DNA from: Zantedeschia hybrid cultivar | Lineage: Eukaryota > Streptophyta > Magnoliopsida > Alismatales > Araceae | Assembly (NCBI GenBank): GCA_030544215.1 | Contig: JARZZO010000013.1 | Location: forward strand, 49,805,196-49,869,195 | Length of the DNA stretch: 64,000 nt | Reading direction: 5' to 3' | In this document: piece after piece, positions 1-13,500 of the stretch | Position numbering within the stretch: position 1 is the stretch's first letter | How the letters are laid out: each line of letters begins with the position of its first letter | Notes under the pieces: model-generated | What the model was told of the DNA's origin: nothing | Seen by the model: the letters and a program-made list of their open reading frames with translations, nothing else | Database searches by the model: none | Made by a program: the position numbers and the translations under genes

Positions 1-600
1 CAGACTTTCTGTGATTCACATACAGTAGACTGGGTGGTGATTCTTGATATGATTATCTGCTTGAAGACTCCCACAGATGATTCAATCGTCCGCTTGATTA
101 TACTGGCACATTTCAAAACTCGAGGACGAGTTTTTTCGAACCAGGGGAGATTGATGCAGGATACGAAGCAAAGGATCCCTCTCCCATTCCCTTGTGCTTT
201 TATTAGGCCAATTTATGGCCCATTATGTCTTTGTTAATTTTAGGAGTTATAGAAATATGAATAAGGGTAGTCCAAGAGTCGGATGGGGAATGGGAAGGGA
301 CGGGAGTTACAGATCTCCCTATATATGTATGATGTTAACAGAATAAAGAAAGGAGGATGAAATGGATAAAAAAAAAAGTTTACCTGTGTATTGTGCGTGC
401 AGAAACGGTTCTCTGCGAGAGAGAGCCCATACCCCGTCCTTGGTGTGACGCCAAGGTTCTTTCCCTCCTCGGTGCGACGCCGAAGAGCCTTCCCTCCCAG
501 CTCCGGTGCGACGCCGGAGCCTTTCCATCGGTGCGACGCCGACTGGTTCCCCTCCTCTACACTCCACTTTTATCCCCCCCCCCTCGTTCCGCATCATTAA
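1..600 (+). mobile_element. Probable LTR fragment at window edge
   Basis: This stretch interrupts the minus-strand LINE that resumes at about 600. It has LTR-like traits on the plus strand: a TATA-like run (CTCCCTATATATG) near 314-326, an A-rich stretch just downstream, and a GC-rich tail with short hairpins. The left end lies outside the window, so neither the TG start nor a target duplication can be checked. The right boundary is only approximate (about 580-625). A Ty1/copia-type LTR is my guess and is not demonstrated. Confidence 0.3.
433..546. repeat. Cluster of four short GC hairpins sharing a GACGCC core
   Basis: Four short inverted repeats follow one another. They read CCTTGG-TGTGACG-CCAAGG, TCGG-TGCGACG-CCGA, CTCCGG-TGCGACG-CCGGAG and TCGG-TGCGACG-CCGA. 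The heptamer loop is nearly constant while the arms differ in sequence and stay complementary. All lie inside the putative LTR fragment. Confidence 0.55.
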
Positions 601-773
601 GCTTCCTCCATTTACTCCTTTCATGAGCATCTAGTGAGTCTACATCATTCTTCAAGTCCAGCTGTTCAATGCTTTTTAGAAGGTGGGCCTTCTCTCTAGC
701 ATCCTCTCCAATGATTGTCTTGGACAAGATTTCCATCTGATTTCTGATCTATCTCAGTTTGCCAAAAAAATGG

Positions 774-1535
774 CTACAAGAGTGAGCAGAAAAAGAGCAT
801 CAGACCACCACCTAGAAACCAAATCAGGGAAGTTACTATATCTGAGCCAAGAGAGTTCAAATCTGAAAATTCTAAAGCATTTGACAAAGGGAACACAAGA
901 GAGGAAGATAGGGATGTGGTCTGATACCAATCTAGGGAGACCTTTGGCCCTTGAGGGAATTTATAATACCAAGAAGTATTAACAAAAAATCTTTTGAGTC
1001 TTAGCATAGGCTGAGATTCTTTGAAATTAGTCCAAGTGAATTGCAGCCCAGGTGTATGAAGCTCTATGAGGCTATTATTGAGAACCAAGCCCCCAAAGAG
1101 GTCCATCTCTGAGTCCCATTTCATATGGTGTAGTCTGTCATGGGTGAGAGGAGGAAGTACTAAGAGAGTTTAGTTCCTGAAAGAAAGCAGACTTGGAAGA
1201 AGGTGATGTGGGCCCATAAACCCCAGTAAAGACCAGAGAAAACCATGCTTTCTGTGAAGGTTGCCGAGAGTGAGAAATCAAGCACTTTGGATTCTATACA
1301 ATCCAACATAAGATTGTTCCACATAAGGAGAATACCTCCACTGAGACCAGCTGAGTGCTTGAAAAGCCACTTCTGCGTTCTCTTTCCACCAATGTAATGT
1401 GCAAGAGAATCCTAACATTGTTCCATTTTAGTTTCTTGGATGCATAGAAGGTCAGCCTTGAGCACCAGAGTTCTGACTGCTCTCGACTTGGTGCTGCCAT
1501 TAAGGCCTTTAACATCCCAAGTTAGAAGATTCAGT
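774..1535 (-). pseudogene. LINE ORF2 endonuclease (EEP family) remnant
   Basis: The minus strand from about 1535 encodes TWDVKGLNGSTKSR and then LLCIQETKM. This is the N-terminal signature of plant LINE apurinic-like endonucleases, including the catalytic Glu of QETK. Further on, LIELHTPGLQFTWTN matches the C-terminal part of the same domain. Frameshifts and stops separate the pieces, and the reverse transcriptase that should follow is absent. Confidence 0.65.
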
Positions 1536-1724
1536 GAGGCAAAATATTGACACCCTCAGTGCAAACCTTCCTACTAGAAGGTTCTGCCTCCAGCACATTG
1601 TTCTGAATGAAAAGGAGCTCTCTCTTGCCAACCCTAGAGCCTCTCCCTTTACCTCTGTTCTTGGCAGAGAGATGGAAGGTTGATAATCATTCTAGAATTC
1701 ATGAAAAAGCTTCTGACAGAGTCT

Positions 1725-3628
1725 TCATAGGAGATTCCCACAGGACCACCAATATACCTGATAAGAGCATTCCTCTGAAGGATATAAACAAATCTGATTG
1801 CAGGAATTGTCAAAAGAGATAGCTGGAATGATAGGAAGAAGCTCCGGAGTGTCCTCCAACAGGAAAGAGGATAATAGAAGAGTTGGAATTGAAAGATGGT
1901 AACTCCAAAAGATGATCACTGTTACCAGTAACAGAGGAGGAAGTCCGCTTCTCCAAAGACTGGTATTGCAGAACATCTGACCCATCAGAAGCAACACCAT
2001 CTTTGAGTGGTGAAGGCACGTACATCTGGGAGATGCATGCCACTTTCCGTGGAAAAAGAGGAAACCCACAAATGGACAAGCTGGTTTGCTTCGCATCACT
2101 GCGTATGCCATGAACAGTACCAGGCAGAGGAGCCATGAACGTCGCAGAAAGATCATCAAGAGGTTGAAGAAGATGACAGTTCAAAGACAGCTCACTGGAG
2201 GTAAAACCGATTGTTCGAGGAACAACAGCTGTAGGTGATGTATCGGTCCAACCAGGACGGGTTCAGGGAGAATATGTCAGGATCTAAAACTGGGCAGACA
2301 TCGAACGGGCATAACGGGGAGGGTAAGTCACCAGGTCCCGAAAAGACCGCGACTGTTCGTCCTCCACGCCCAAAACAGCCTCGACGACCGAAACAGAGTG
2401 GCTCGACAAACGAAGTATTCCACCAACCTTTTCCTCGGAAACAAGAGAGAGCCAGCCCACAGCCAACGTCTCGAGAAGCGCAGGATCCTGTGTAGATATA
2501 GGAGATGGATATCTAGAGACCAGAGGAAGATCAAGAACGACAAAGAGTTGCCCACAGCTATCATCACAAATTCTCAAGCGAAGCACTTAATTCTTCAGAA
2601 GTTGATGAGGTTGGGAGTTGAAACGACCTCTCCGTTCAATGTGGTAAGTCGGCTTGGCTAGTTGAGTGGACTCATAACTCAGAACCCTCTGAAGATGGTT
2701 TCAAAGTCCCAGGTGACTCAGAAGCTGCTAAAGACGAATTATGAGTCATCTCCTGAAGCTTGGAAGACTTGAAATTCCTGTATTCTGCTACAACCTCGGG
2801 CCAGGTCCAGTCCTGAGAGGCTGGCTTGCATGAAGACGTTGCTTCCTAAACAATTCCTAAACAACATGCATCCAGAACCAATGGCCTCCCAGTAAAATCA
2901 TAAGCTTAAAGTGGATTTGGTCAAGGTCATCAACCTCTATGTAGACACAAGTATATTCCAGGAGAATCGGGACCTTGGATCAACCTCCCGCAGAATGCTG
3001 AAGCTTGACACGATGGATGAGAATGAATCTTCTACCATATATGAAGTGGAATCCCATAGAGCCAACAACAAACTCTATGGCCCTCAGGCACAGGCTCTAT
3101 GGCGGACAAATGGACCACAGAGCGATGAAGAGTGCGAGGTTTTCCAAAGAGACAGATTTGAGATGAAAACCTTCCTCTTTCCAGGAAGAAGAGGGGAAGA
3201 ACACCAGAAAGAAAGCATACCCAACTCCCTAATCCAACAATTAGCGGAGGAGGGCCACTTGGAATGAAGAATTTTCAAAATAGAGGACTTGGCAACATCC
3301 TGAGAAATAGAGGATTCCAAGGACTTGACAGAGAACAGCAAACAGTTCTCCAATATGCGACAAGAGTCCACAACAGCAGGAAACCAAGGAATGAGAATGA
3401 GGTTGGGTAGGATCTTGGTGGGAAGGATGGGAGGGAGAACAGAGGCAGTCAATGAGGGGAAAGGATAAGGCTAAGCAGGGGGTAGAGACCCATACCGGCA
3501 AGTAAAGCTTCTATGCCCTGCTTCTCTGTAGCGGAAGCATCTGACAGGTTCCTACAATCCCTGGCCCAGTGCCGTTACCTAAACAGCGAACAGCTGTCCT
3601 TAACCACCGTCCATTCCCCATCTCCCAT
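1725..3628 (-). pseudogene. LINE ORF1 (nucleic-acid-binding protein) remnant
   Basis: The likely start is at 3628, where the conceptual product begins MGDGEWTVVK, a beginning typical of plant LINE ORF1 proteins. A CCHC-like zinc-knuckle region follows at about 3600-3500 (VRCFRYREAGHRSFTC, with one Cys replaced by Tyr). The rest is split into frames by stops and shifts, so no protein can be made. ORF1 proteins of this type bind the element RNA. Confidence 0.55.
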
Positions 3629-3665
3629 TGGCTCCTTACAGACTCTTGGCTCCGCCATCTGGCAA

Positions 3666-4503
3666 TGAAATAAGTGGGTGGCATAGGTGTTTATCAGGCC
3701 TCCATGCCCAAGATTTAACATAAGTATTAATCAAGCAACCTCATCTCCTACTCAATGTCAAGTACCCACAACTTTGCCTTCCACTCCAAGTTCACCTTTG
3801 CCTCTATTTCTAAATGAGATTATGGAGGCGTGTAGATTCTTTCTTGAGTTCCCTATACCTTTTAATGTTGGATATACACCATTGTTGTGCATACATTCAA
3901 ATGCACACAAAGCCAAATTGAGAGAGCATTAGAGAGTTCCATAGAGTTAAATAGCTTTTCTTTGTTTGGTAGTGACAACAAAGAGCAAGTGGTCAAATGA
4001 TAATTAAATTATACTATTATTTGTAGTGTTTCAAATATATTTTTTTCATGTTAAAAGTAATGTCAATTTTTCATTTTTTTAATATTTTTGGAAGTTTCTT
4101 TACTTAGAAAAAGCCTATAACTTGGGTTGATCCATGCTAACTTGTTTTAGCCCAAACTGGGCCAGATCGGATCAGGAAAGGCTGACCCGGCCAATCCCAA
4201 TCCCTTCATCTTTGATACGAGATCTTCCAAGATGGCAAACCATGCTTCTTTGACTTTACATACACCATGCTTCCTAGAGGAGCTGATTATATAAATAATG
4301 TACATGCGTAAAGATAACAAATAGCTTGTAACACAGAGTACATTTGACTTATCATGGCCATCCCAGAGAACATGTTCTTGCCATACAACAAACAAGTATG
4401 CGCCAAAGCTGAAGATTTGCAGAAGAATATGCCACGGTCAAAGAAATTGAACAAATGAAAAACGAGAAACTAAAAGACAAAAAGAAGATATTAGTAAAAT
4501 GAC
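3666..4503. other. RFC1 intron sequence without a recognised feature
   Basis: This AT-rich intron DNA has a short GATCGG-like patch at about 4160-4200. I searched the minus strand for the RFC1 exon that follows exon 11 and found nothing convincing here. Confidence 0.5.
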
Positions 4504-7500
4504 CTGCTGCTTCGTAGGCTTCCTGAAGTTGAGAAGCAGGCAGTAATTGACAAGGCTTTTCAACTTCTGACTATAACGGTCATTGCAGATGCATATGATA
4601 GGAATCTTTGATATCTTGATACTGGCTATAAGATCTGCCACACCACCTCTGTCTCCAGCAGACATGCCATCAACTTCGTCCATAATTAAAACTGCTTTTG
4701 GATGCTTTGACCTACAAGATGACCATAAACAATAATTATCAAAAGCATTTATGATTAATTAATTTCAATCAAAGATGACCCACCAATCCATGCCAACATT
4801 TAAAGCTTCATTGCTGACAAGTTCCTTGGTGGAATTTGCTGCACATCCCCCAATTCCCTTAAAAATTTTGGTATCAGCTTTTCCACGGTTATCACTGGCA
4901 TTCACCTGAATGACAACAATGATACATCCAAACAGGAAGTCAGAAAAGAATATAAAGGAATCTAGATATCACTTAAGCATCCAGCAAACGCACTGTCAAG
5001 CTTCCAAATCCTAAATGCTGAGGAAACAAAAAATGTGGGCATGGAAAAGCACCTCAATTGCCTGAAAACCAAGCATCTGGCTTACTAACTTTGCTGAAGT
5101 GGTCTTTCCAATCCCGGGTGATCCACTTATTAATACAGCCTTTTTTAAACCAGCATCATATTGCTTTTTCCCCTTCCCCTTCTGGCCAGCATGAAGAAAG
5201 TGTTCATCCCAACGGGCTAACCAATCATGAAGTTGTTTAACCTGTACATGACCTTTCAGAAAAGCCTTTCCGAAAAAAGAAACTGAGGGCAAGCACTAAG
5301 GAATGGAGAAAGAGGCATACAAGTGATTGATTGCCAATGATATCATTTGGAACTTTTGGTTTGTATTTCTCAGTCCATGTCATTAAATCACCATCACTAT
5401 CTCCACTTTTTCGTTTAATAGATGAGACACGTGTAACAGACCCTTTTGCAGCACTTTTAGTGGTTGATTTGCCAAATTGATCACCTGAAAGAACCAGGTT
5501 AATAACAATATGCTCAAGACTATTTTTCACATATTAGATGGCAAAAAACTTTTATGACTTGCATATGCCCTAGCAGTTATGAGTTCCAGAAATCCACTTT
5601 CTGGCAAGGAATTCCGGATCGGATCGGGTACCTGAATCAGGACCCACCGATCCCAATCTGAATCGGGATCGGATCGGCCAGAATCGACCTGGATCGGCTA
5701 GAATCGGCCGGAATCGGCCGAATCGGGACCTGCCGATCCGGATCGGGATCGGCCGATTCTGCATTCCATGCTTCCTGGGAAAAGTTTTTTTTTAAGGTGA
5801 CCAAAGGTCACAATTCATTGAAGTGAAGTAGAAACAGATTACAAAAGACAACAAAATAAAGAAATACGCCAAGGATCTCAAAAAGAGATCAAACCCTCCT
5901 CAAAGACACCCTATTTTATCCAGAAAATAAAATATACATCAAAGACTCATAACCAGGAAGTTAGAAGCATCAAAATTATCACAGCAGCAACAACTTCCAA
6001 TTTGCAGCCATACCAAGAAGAGATGATTCCTCCACATCAAAAAGAACACCAGCCGCTTTACCCCAATCAGAACCCACTTTATAGCTCTCTTCAAAATATT
6101 AAAAGCATTGCTGAAATTGTGATTAAATCTCCGAGAATTCCTCTCAATCCATATTGTCCACAACATTGCTGGCAGAAACAGTTGCCAAATGTGATTTTCT
6201 GCAGGATAAGAGCAATAACTTCCCCATGCCTCCAACAAGCTAAGAACCTGTTGGTGATCTTTCCACTGCACTTTCTGAGTTTTGCAGAGAGAAGTCCACA
6301 GCACATTAACAACTCCACAGGTAAGGAACAAGTGATCAATATTTTCTTCAAAAAGGCCACAGAAGATGCAAGTTCTATTCTGAATGCAGAGAATTTTCCT
6401 TAGTCTGTCCATAGTAAGAAGTCTCCCTCGAGCCATCTTTCATAAGAAAATTCTTATCTTATTTGGATAGAGCTTGGACCATACCATCTGGTTCCAGGAA
6501 ACTCTAATTCCTCCATCATTCAGTACCCTAGTTAAGACTGACAGAAAAATTACCTTTACTGCTCCAAGTCCACTTTCTACTATCCTCCTGACCACGATTA
6601 ATGCTGATCCCATGAACAATTCCCAGAGACATCAATTGTTGCATTTCCTCACTTACCAGGTCCCTTCTCAGGGTAATGTTCCAGTGACTATTGCCCTCAG
6701 CTGAGAAGATTTGATTTATTGTACATCCTTTATCTTCAGCAATAGCATACAAATTAATGAACTGGACAGCAAAAGAAACTTCTCCACACCATTTATCTTC
6801 CCAAAATTTAATAGTATTGCCATTTCCCATTAAGAATTCCATAGGCACACTGACAAGATCCTCCATTCTGATGATATTTCTCCAAATAGGTGACAAAGAG
6901 TTTAATCTGGTTGGTGTAGTGGACCATCTTGAAGAGTTAGGGTAATATTTCTCTCTGATAATCTGAACCCACAGAGCATCCACTTCCTCTCCCATTCTCC
7001 AAATCCATTTTGCCAACAAACCTCTATTGAAAAGATCCATTTTAGTCAGGCCAATTCCCCCTTGCTCTCTACTTTTACAGAGACTGTCCCAAGCTAGTAA
7101 ATGGAGACCTCTTGTATCCCTTTTCCCTCCCCCCAAAAAGAATGAAGCCCTTGTAGATTCAATGATTCTTTCAACTTTTCTAGGAATCTTGAAAATAGAG
7201 AGGTGATAGTTTGCCAAAGCTGAAAGAACCGACTTAGAAAGTATCCATCTTCCCCCATACGATAAAAATATAGCTTCCCATCCCTCCAACTTGTGAACAA
7301 ACTTTTTGATAAGACCATCCCAGGCTCTTGCCTTATATTGGACATTTGTAAGAGGCAAGCCCAAATATCTGATAGGGAATTGAGAACTCTTGCACTTCCA
7401 ACTGGCTGCTATCTCCCTGATTCTTTCTTGCTGCAAGTTTATGCCAACCACCTTGGATTTATCAAAGTTAATAGAAAGGCATGTGATTGCTTCTATAAGA

Positions 7501-10500
7501 GATAGCAGTCTCCTGACATTGCATAGCATGTTCTCTTGTCCCAAGGAGAATAAGAGTGTATCATCAGCAAATTGTAAGTGTGACAGCTGTAAACCATGTC
7601 TTCCAATACAAAGCCCATCAATGAGGCTTTGAGAAGCAGCCCTCCCTCAAAGTGAGCTCAAAATCTGCCCAATCATAATAAAAATGAGCGGAGAGATAGG
7701 GTCTCCTTGCCTCAACCCTCTCAAGCTATCAAAATAGCCATAAGGCTCCCCATTCAACAAGATAGAATCTAGAGGTCAATGTACAGCTCATGACTCAGTC
7801 AGTCCATTTTTTCCTAAAACCCATAAGTTGAAATGTACTTTGGACACATTGCCAGCTAACTTTATCGTAAGCTTTCTCAAAATCTGGTGTAAGGTGCATT
7901 TACTAAAATGGGGAAAAAAGAAAGATTATGTTTTTTATTATTGTAAAAAGATGGAGCAGAGAAGTGAGGTGAGAGTCGGAGTGGAGTGGAGAGCAGAGTC
8001 TAGGGAGGTCAATGAAGGATGGTAGATGGTCAACAGAAGGAGAAAACTCTCTCGTTCTGTGGAGAAGAAAAGCTCCTCGCCATTTCCGATGGAGTTTGAT
8101 GAGTGCATCAGGTGCCTGCAGAAAAGTCATAGAGCTGAGGATTGCAGAGAGGCCGTAAGGTGTTTCTCCTGTAGGGGCATAGGCCGTCGGAGTTATCACT
8201 GTAGGAAGAAGGGAGTCAATTTCAATCTTCCTCCTAGAAGGTCTTCTCTTTCCGGGGAGGCCGATGGTAGTCTTCTTTGCTACCCTATCGTCTCTATCCC
8301 TTGGTCTCAGGCAGTGAAGGAGTCTTCAGAATTTTCGCAAGAGTGCTTGGTGGTGAAGACTCTATCTTGCGGCAATGAAGATATGTTTGTCCATGAATCC
8401 CTGAGCTCAAGTATTCTTCAGATGCTGAAAAGCAAATGGAACACTGCGCATTCATGGACTATTAAGGAACTCCAGGGAAATAATTTTCTGGTTCATGCTT
8501 CAGGGGAGAAATGGTCTCTTGATGAGAAGGAGGCAGAATTTTTGTCCAAAGGACCTTAAGATCAGCTGAGCCCCATGGACAGTGGATGTGGGTACTGTTC
8601 CAGCTAGTAGTGGTCCCTGATCTGGTGTAGATTAGAAGGTATCCCGCTGCATATTTGGAATGTTGAGACCTTCCAAAGCATTGTAGAAAGGTTTGGCACC
8701 CTTAAATATGTGGATAGAAACACCCTTCTCTTGTCGAAGCTCATGTCTACCAGAGTGCTAGTCGCAGTGGAGCACATTCAATCCATTCCGGAGAAGTTGA
8801 CGATCAAGGTCTCTGGCAAGAGCTTCCGGGTTTCTATCAAAGTGGAGCAGCCTCTCATTAATACTCCAGTAGCTGAGAATCCGGTATCTCAGCAATGCAA
8901 CTGGACTTGGGCAGAGGTGGCTTCTTGTTACATAAAGCACAGAGAGTCGAAGGTGTGGCAACAAAAACAAGGGACCGCCCAAGATGGCGCTAAGTCCTCT
9001 GTAAGTCTTGTGAGGAGTCCACCAAAGGACGTGAAGGAGGTTCCGAGTCACAAGTCCGTGACTCGCCATTCTTCGTTTGCTCCGAGTGGTCCTGACTCCC
9101 TTCAGACTCTGTGCGGTGCCAATATTAATGATGGTATTGTTAGTTTGAGGAGTTCGGAGGGGATTCTATGGTGGGCGGGAGTTTCTGACCCATCTATGCT
9201 CGAGGCAGTGGTGATGGGGTGGGAGGGCCGAGATAAATGCCCTCGAAGCCAATTCTTGTAATCCCATTGGTCGTCGCTGCCAGCTAAAGGAGGTTTGATT
9301 TCGAGCAAAGAAGACGAACAGTCATAGGTCCACCGAGCGGATGCGGGCCTCCTCGTATCGGGTAAGTCGAATGGGCGCGATGGTTCGGGTGATTTACCTT
9401 TATCGGGTAAGTTACGGGTCACTATCGTTTCATTAGATCGACCCGATATCTGGCCCGTAGATCCTTCTTCCCAACCCGAACCTTCTACGTATCGGTCCGG
9501 AGAGCAAGAAGTCTTCTCTGAACCCCCATCAGGTGAACTCCCTCCATCTGACTCCTGTTATGAGTTTATTGGTCATTGTATTTTAGTGCGGCGAGATCTT
9601 CAGGATCCCGAGTACTTAACTGCTCAATCGGGAGATGCTAGCAAAAGATTCTCAGGGGTGGGAGGATCGGTGCGAAGCTAAGGAAGATCGTGTACACATA
9701 GACCTTACACTCCCGAGTGTGTTGCTGATGAACGGTGCTGGGAAGGATCAAATCTGTTTGAAGGATAGGAGGCAGTGTTCCATTTCTGAAGCTCAGTTTG
9801 AGTCAGAGGAAGCTTGTTGTAGTAAAGCTATGGTTCCAGTTATTACAAATCCTCTAGCTGTGTTACCGCCAAAAGCTACTGAGATTGGGCATTCAGTTTG
9901 GAAGACTTATCGGTGTATCTTTTTGAAGGCAAAGAGGACATGATCAGAAGTTTTGTTAAAAAACTGATTAGATATGATAAGCTGAAGAATTCTCCTAAAA
10001 ACAGTGGTCAAGGGGGTGGAGTGAGGATTGGCAAAAAGGAGCTGAATTTTGTGTAGAAGAATGAAGTGTTTGACTGCCTTAGAGACAACAGGAAGGGGGG
10101 GAAGAAACTGCTCCATTAATGAATATTCTGGCTTGGAACATCAGAGGGCTGAATGGGGAGGCTAAATTGAGAGCCATAAAAGATATTATTAGGACTCTCA
10201 AACTGGACTGCATTTGTATTCAGGAAACTAAGATGGGCTCTGTTGATGATGCTATTATTAAGAAAATAGGTGGTTTGTTCTAACATAATGGTTTTGTGTT
10301 CCAACTATAGGATACAGTGGGGGACATATTATTTTATGGAATGAGAATAAAATGAAAGGTTCTCTGTGTGACAGTCGAATATTCAGCATCTCAATTAAAT
10401 TATGCTCCATAAACAACAGAGATCAGGGGATCATTACTTCAGTGTATGGGCTACACAATCATCAGCTTAGGAGGGAGTTTTTCCAGGAATTATATAGGCT

Positions 10501-13500
10501 CTACAACACTTTTCAAGATGGATGGTGTGTTCTCGGTGACTTCAACTGCATCAGATACCTTTGGGAGAGGACAGGACCTCAAAAATGGACTTATGATATG
10601 GAGGATTTTGGTACTTGGATAAGGGACTGTGGCATGATGGACTTGGACATTCCTAACAGAAGATTCACCTAGTCCAACCTTCAGTAAGCCAGTGTACAAT
10701 CCAGAATTGATAGGGTTCTAGTCTCATCTAAATGGCTTCTTAATTTTCCTTTGAATTAGTTAAAAGGATTTAGTAAGACTGTTTTTTATCACATTCCTAT
10801 TTTGGTATCTACTGGGGAAAAGGAGAAACTACAAAGATTATTCATGTATGAATTGGAATGGTACAGACATGAAGAATTTAAAGATCTGGTCAGCAGTTGG
10901 TGGAAAGAGGCTCCATCTGCAGAATTTGCTTGCTTGACTTTTGTCAAAAAGCTCAAATCAGTTAGAGGTAAAATCAAGAAATGGACTTCACAACCCTTTG
11001 GAAAGATCAATGTCATTTGTCAACAGTTAATGCAGAATATTAATGATCTTGAAATCAAGGCAGAAGAACAGAATCTATCAGAGGATGAATCTCAGGCTCT
11101 GAATAGATATAAGAATGAGTATAATTAGTTGGTCCTCAGTAAAGAAATTAAATGGAAACAAAGGGCTAACGAGCATTGGCTGAAGGAGGGTGATAAGAAT
11201 AGCATTTTTTTTCATACAGTGGCTAGTTCTAAGAAAAGATCCTTAAAGATTGAGCAAATTAAGGTGGATGACCTCTTAATTGAGTCCAAAAAGGATATCC
11301 AAGACACTTTTATCTCTTATTATAAGAACTTACTCAAAGAAGACCATTTGTGGAGGCCTCATCTGCACGGAAATATCCTCCCTAAGTTGGATGAAAGTCT
11401 AATCGAGGACCTCTGTTTGTCAATCCTTGAAGAAGTGAAACAAGTCATCTTCAGTATGAAAGTGAATAAATCTCCTGGTCTGGACGGATTTTCCTTAGGC
11501 TTTTACTAGTTTTTTTGAGAAGTTATCAAGGGAGACTTCATGAGAGTGGTGAAGGAATTTCAAGACAGACCTATATGTATAAGGGGACTCAACTCTACCC
11601 ATATTGTACTTATTCCAAAGACAAAAGGTGCTGAAAAAGTTTCTGAACTCAGACCGATTAGTCTTTTGAATGGTTGTTACAAGATTATCACAAAGATCTT
11701 AGCCAACAGAATGAAGACAGCATTAGTGAATGTTATTAATAGGAATCAATAAGCTTTTCTAGAAGGAAGATACATTTTAGATAATTTTCTGGCAGCCAGT
11801 GAAGCCATCTATAATCAAAGGATTATCAAGAAGGAAGGAATTGTCATTAAACTTTACTTTGAGAAAGCATTTGATACAGTCAGCTGGCAGTGTATTCACA
11901 AATCCTTGGGTCTTATGGGCTTCAAACAAAGGTGGATTAACTGGATTATGAGATGTATCTCAACCCCAAGATTTTCCATTTTGTTGAATGGCCAACCTTG
12001 TGGTTACTTCAATAGCTCAAGGGGATTGAGACAAGGTGACCCAATCCCACCCCTTTTGTTTCTTGTCATAGGTCAAATTATGAGCTCTCTTTGGGACAAG
12101 GCAGCTGATCAAGGACTGATAGATGGGTTCAACATTGGTAAGAATGGTTCTCAACTCTCTCACTTACAATTTACAGATCACACATTGTTGTTTCCCTCGG
12201 GCCATATGGACGTGTTGAGGAATTTGAAGATCTTGCTGATCTTGACAGAAGCTATTACTGGTCTTAGTATTAATTTCCAGAAATCTGTAGTAGGGATCAA
12301 TATGGACAAGGATAGGCTGGATTGCATGGCTGAGATTCTAAACTGCAGAGAATTTCATTTTCTAATCAAGTATTTGGGCCTTCCACTATCTTGTGGTCCT
12401 ATCAGTCTAAGGAATTGGGATGTGGTGATTAAAAAATTTGATCAAAAGCTAGATGGATAGAAAACAAGATTTCTCTCAGATGGTGGAAGATGGATTCTCT
12501 CATTATCAGTCCTCTCCCCATTAACTTCTTATCACCTCTCCATCTTTAGAGTCCCAAGATTTGTGGAAAGAATGATAGAGGCAAGGAGGAGTTCCTTTTT
12601 CTGGAGAGGAGCGAAGAGAGATGGGAAAGGTCTTCATCTCATTGCTTGGGATAAAGTCTGCAGAAGTAAGGACCAAGGAGGGGCTGGTCTGGTTAAAATT
12701 GATCATTTCAACAAGGTCATGCTCGCTAAATGGTTGTGGAGATTACGGGAAGAAGTTGACCATCTCTGGGTAAGTAAAGGACTTCTCCAGTATCTGAATT
12801 AATCCATCACACTGTAATTGTGGCAACAAGTGAGCCTCTGGCGCGTTACCATAGAGTCACCGATAACCTGCTCAATATCCTGCTCTGCCTCTACAATCCC
12901 ATCTTCAAAGTCCATTAGAGGATGCCTATGCTCGACCACAGTACCAGAAGCCGCAGCTGTATTCACCGAGTGACCATTATCCAGAGCAAGGAAACCGGAG
13001 CTACAAGACAGGGCCAAAGACTACACACCACACACCATGGTCAGGATGCTCTGCCATCATAGAGACCTCTGACCTGCTCCGGAGAATGAGAAAAATACTC
13101 CTCCGATACCTCATGAGATGGGCTTCCCTCCTGCACACAATTTCCCTTCACAGGCAGCTTGGGTTGAACGGGTAGGGTGGCCAACTGCGAACCGCACCAA
13201 TCGGGTGAAGAAGACGGCCCCAACGACTTACCCGATAAAAGGGATAAGCCCAAATAGCTGGACCCAAGTGACTTACCCAAAAAATTGCTAATAGGGTGGC
13301 CCGCTTTGAACCCGATAGTGACCCGACCCTGTTCATCTTCCTGGCCCTACTCTGCCACCATCTTCAGCCAATGAGGATCTGACCTGCAATCGAGGCAATA
13401 CACTATCTGCACACCACCCCACCACCCTGACCTCAAGGAGTGCAGCATCAACCCCTAGCTGCTCTGTGCTCAATGCAGACCCCAACACATCATCATTAAC

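Larger units (their letters stand above)
600..3665 (-). mobile_element. Degenerate non-LTR retrotransposon (LINE), minus strand
   Basis: Reading the minus strand from 3665, an ORF1-like region is followed by an ORF2 endonuclease region. The sequence then becomes linker-like near 620-770 before the LINE is lost. The reading frame is broken many times. No reverse transcriptase is visible, because the element is interrupted by the fragment at 1-600 or runs out of the window. It sits in the RFC1 intron downstream of exon 11. Confidence 0.7.
7900..12767 (+). mobile_element. Second LINE, plus strand, nested in the outer LINE
   Basis: It runs from a 5' region near 7900-8025 through ORF1 and ORF2, and ends abruptly after the reverse transcriptase thumb (EEVDHLWV, about 12767). 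It therefore lacks the zf-RVT domain, the 3' UTR and the poly(A) tail. Its protein sequence differs clearly from the outer element, so it is another subfamily and not an inverted copy made by twin priming. Loss of a 3' end is unusual for a LINE and points to a later deletion or recombination with the neighbour at 12.8 kb. Confidence 0.7.

Noticed and set aside
1725..2184. Minus-strand frames at 1725-2184 as a host gene
   Set aside because: They lie inside the decayed LINE ORF1 and show no host domain.
7893..12767. Twin-priming inversion as the source of the plus-strand LINE inside the minus-strand LINE
   Set aside because: The two copies overlap by about 0.9 kb of reverse transcriptase and differ at many residues, so they are separate subfamilies. 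Twin priming would give the same sequence without such overlap.
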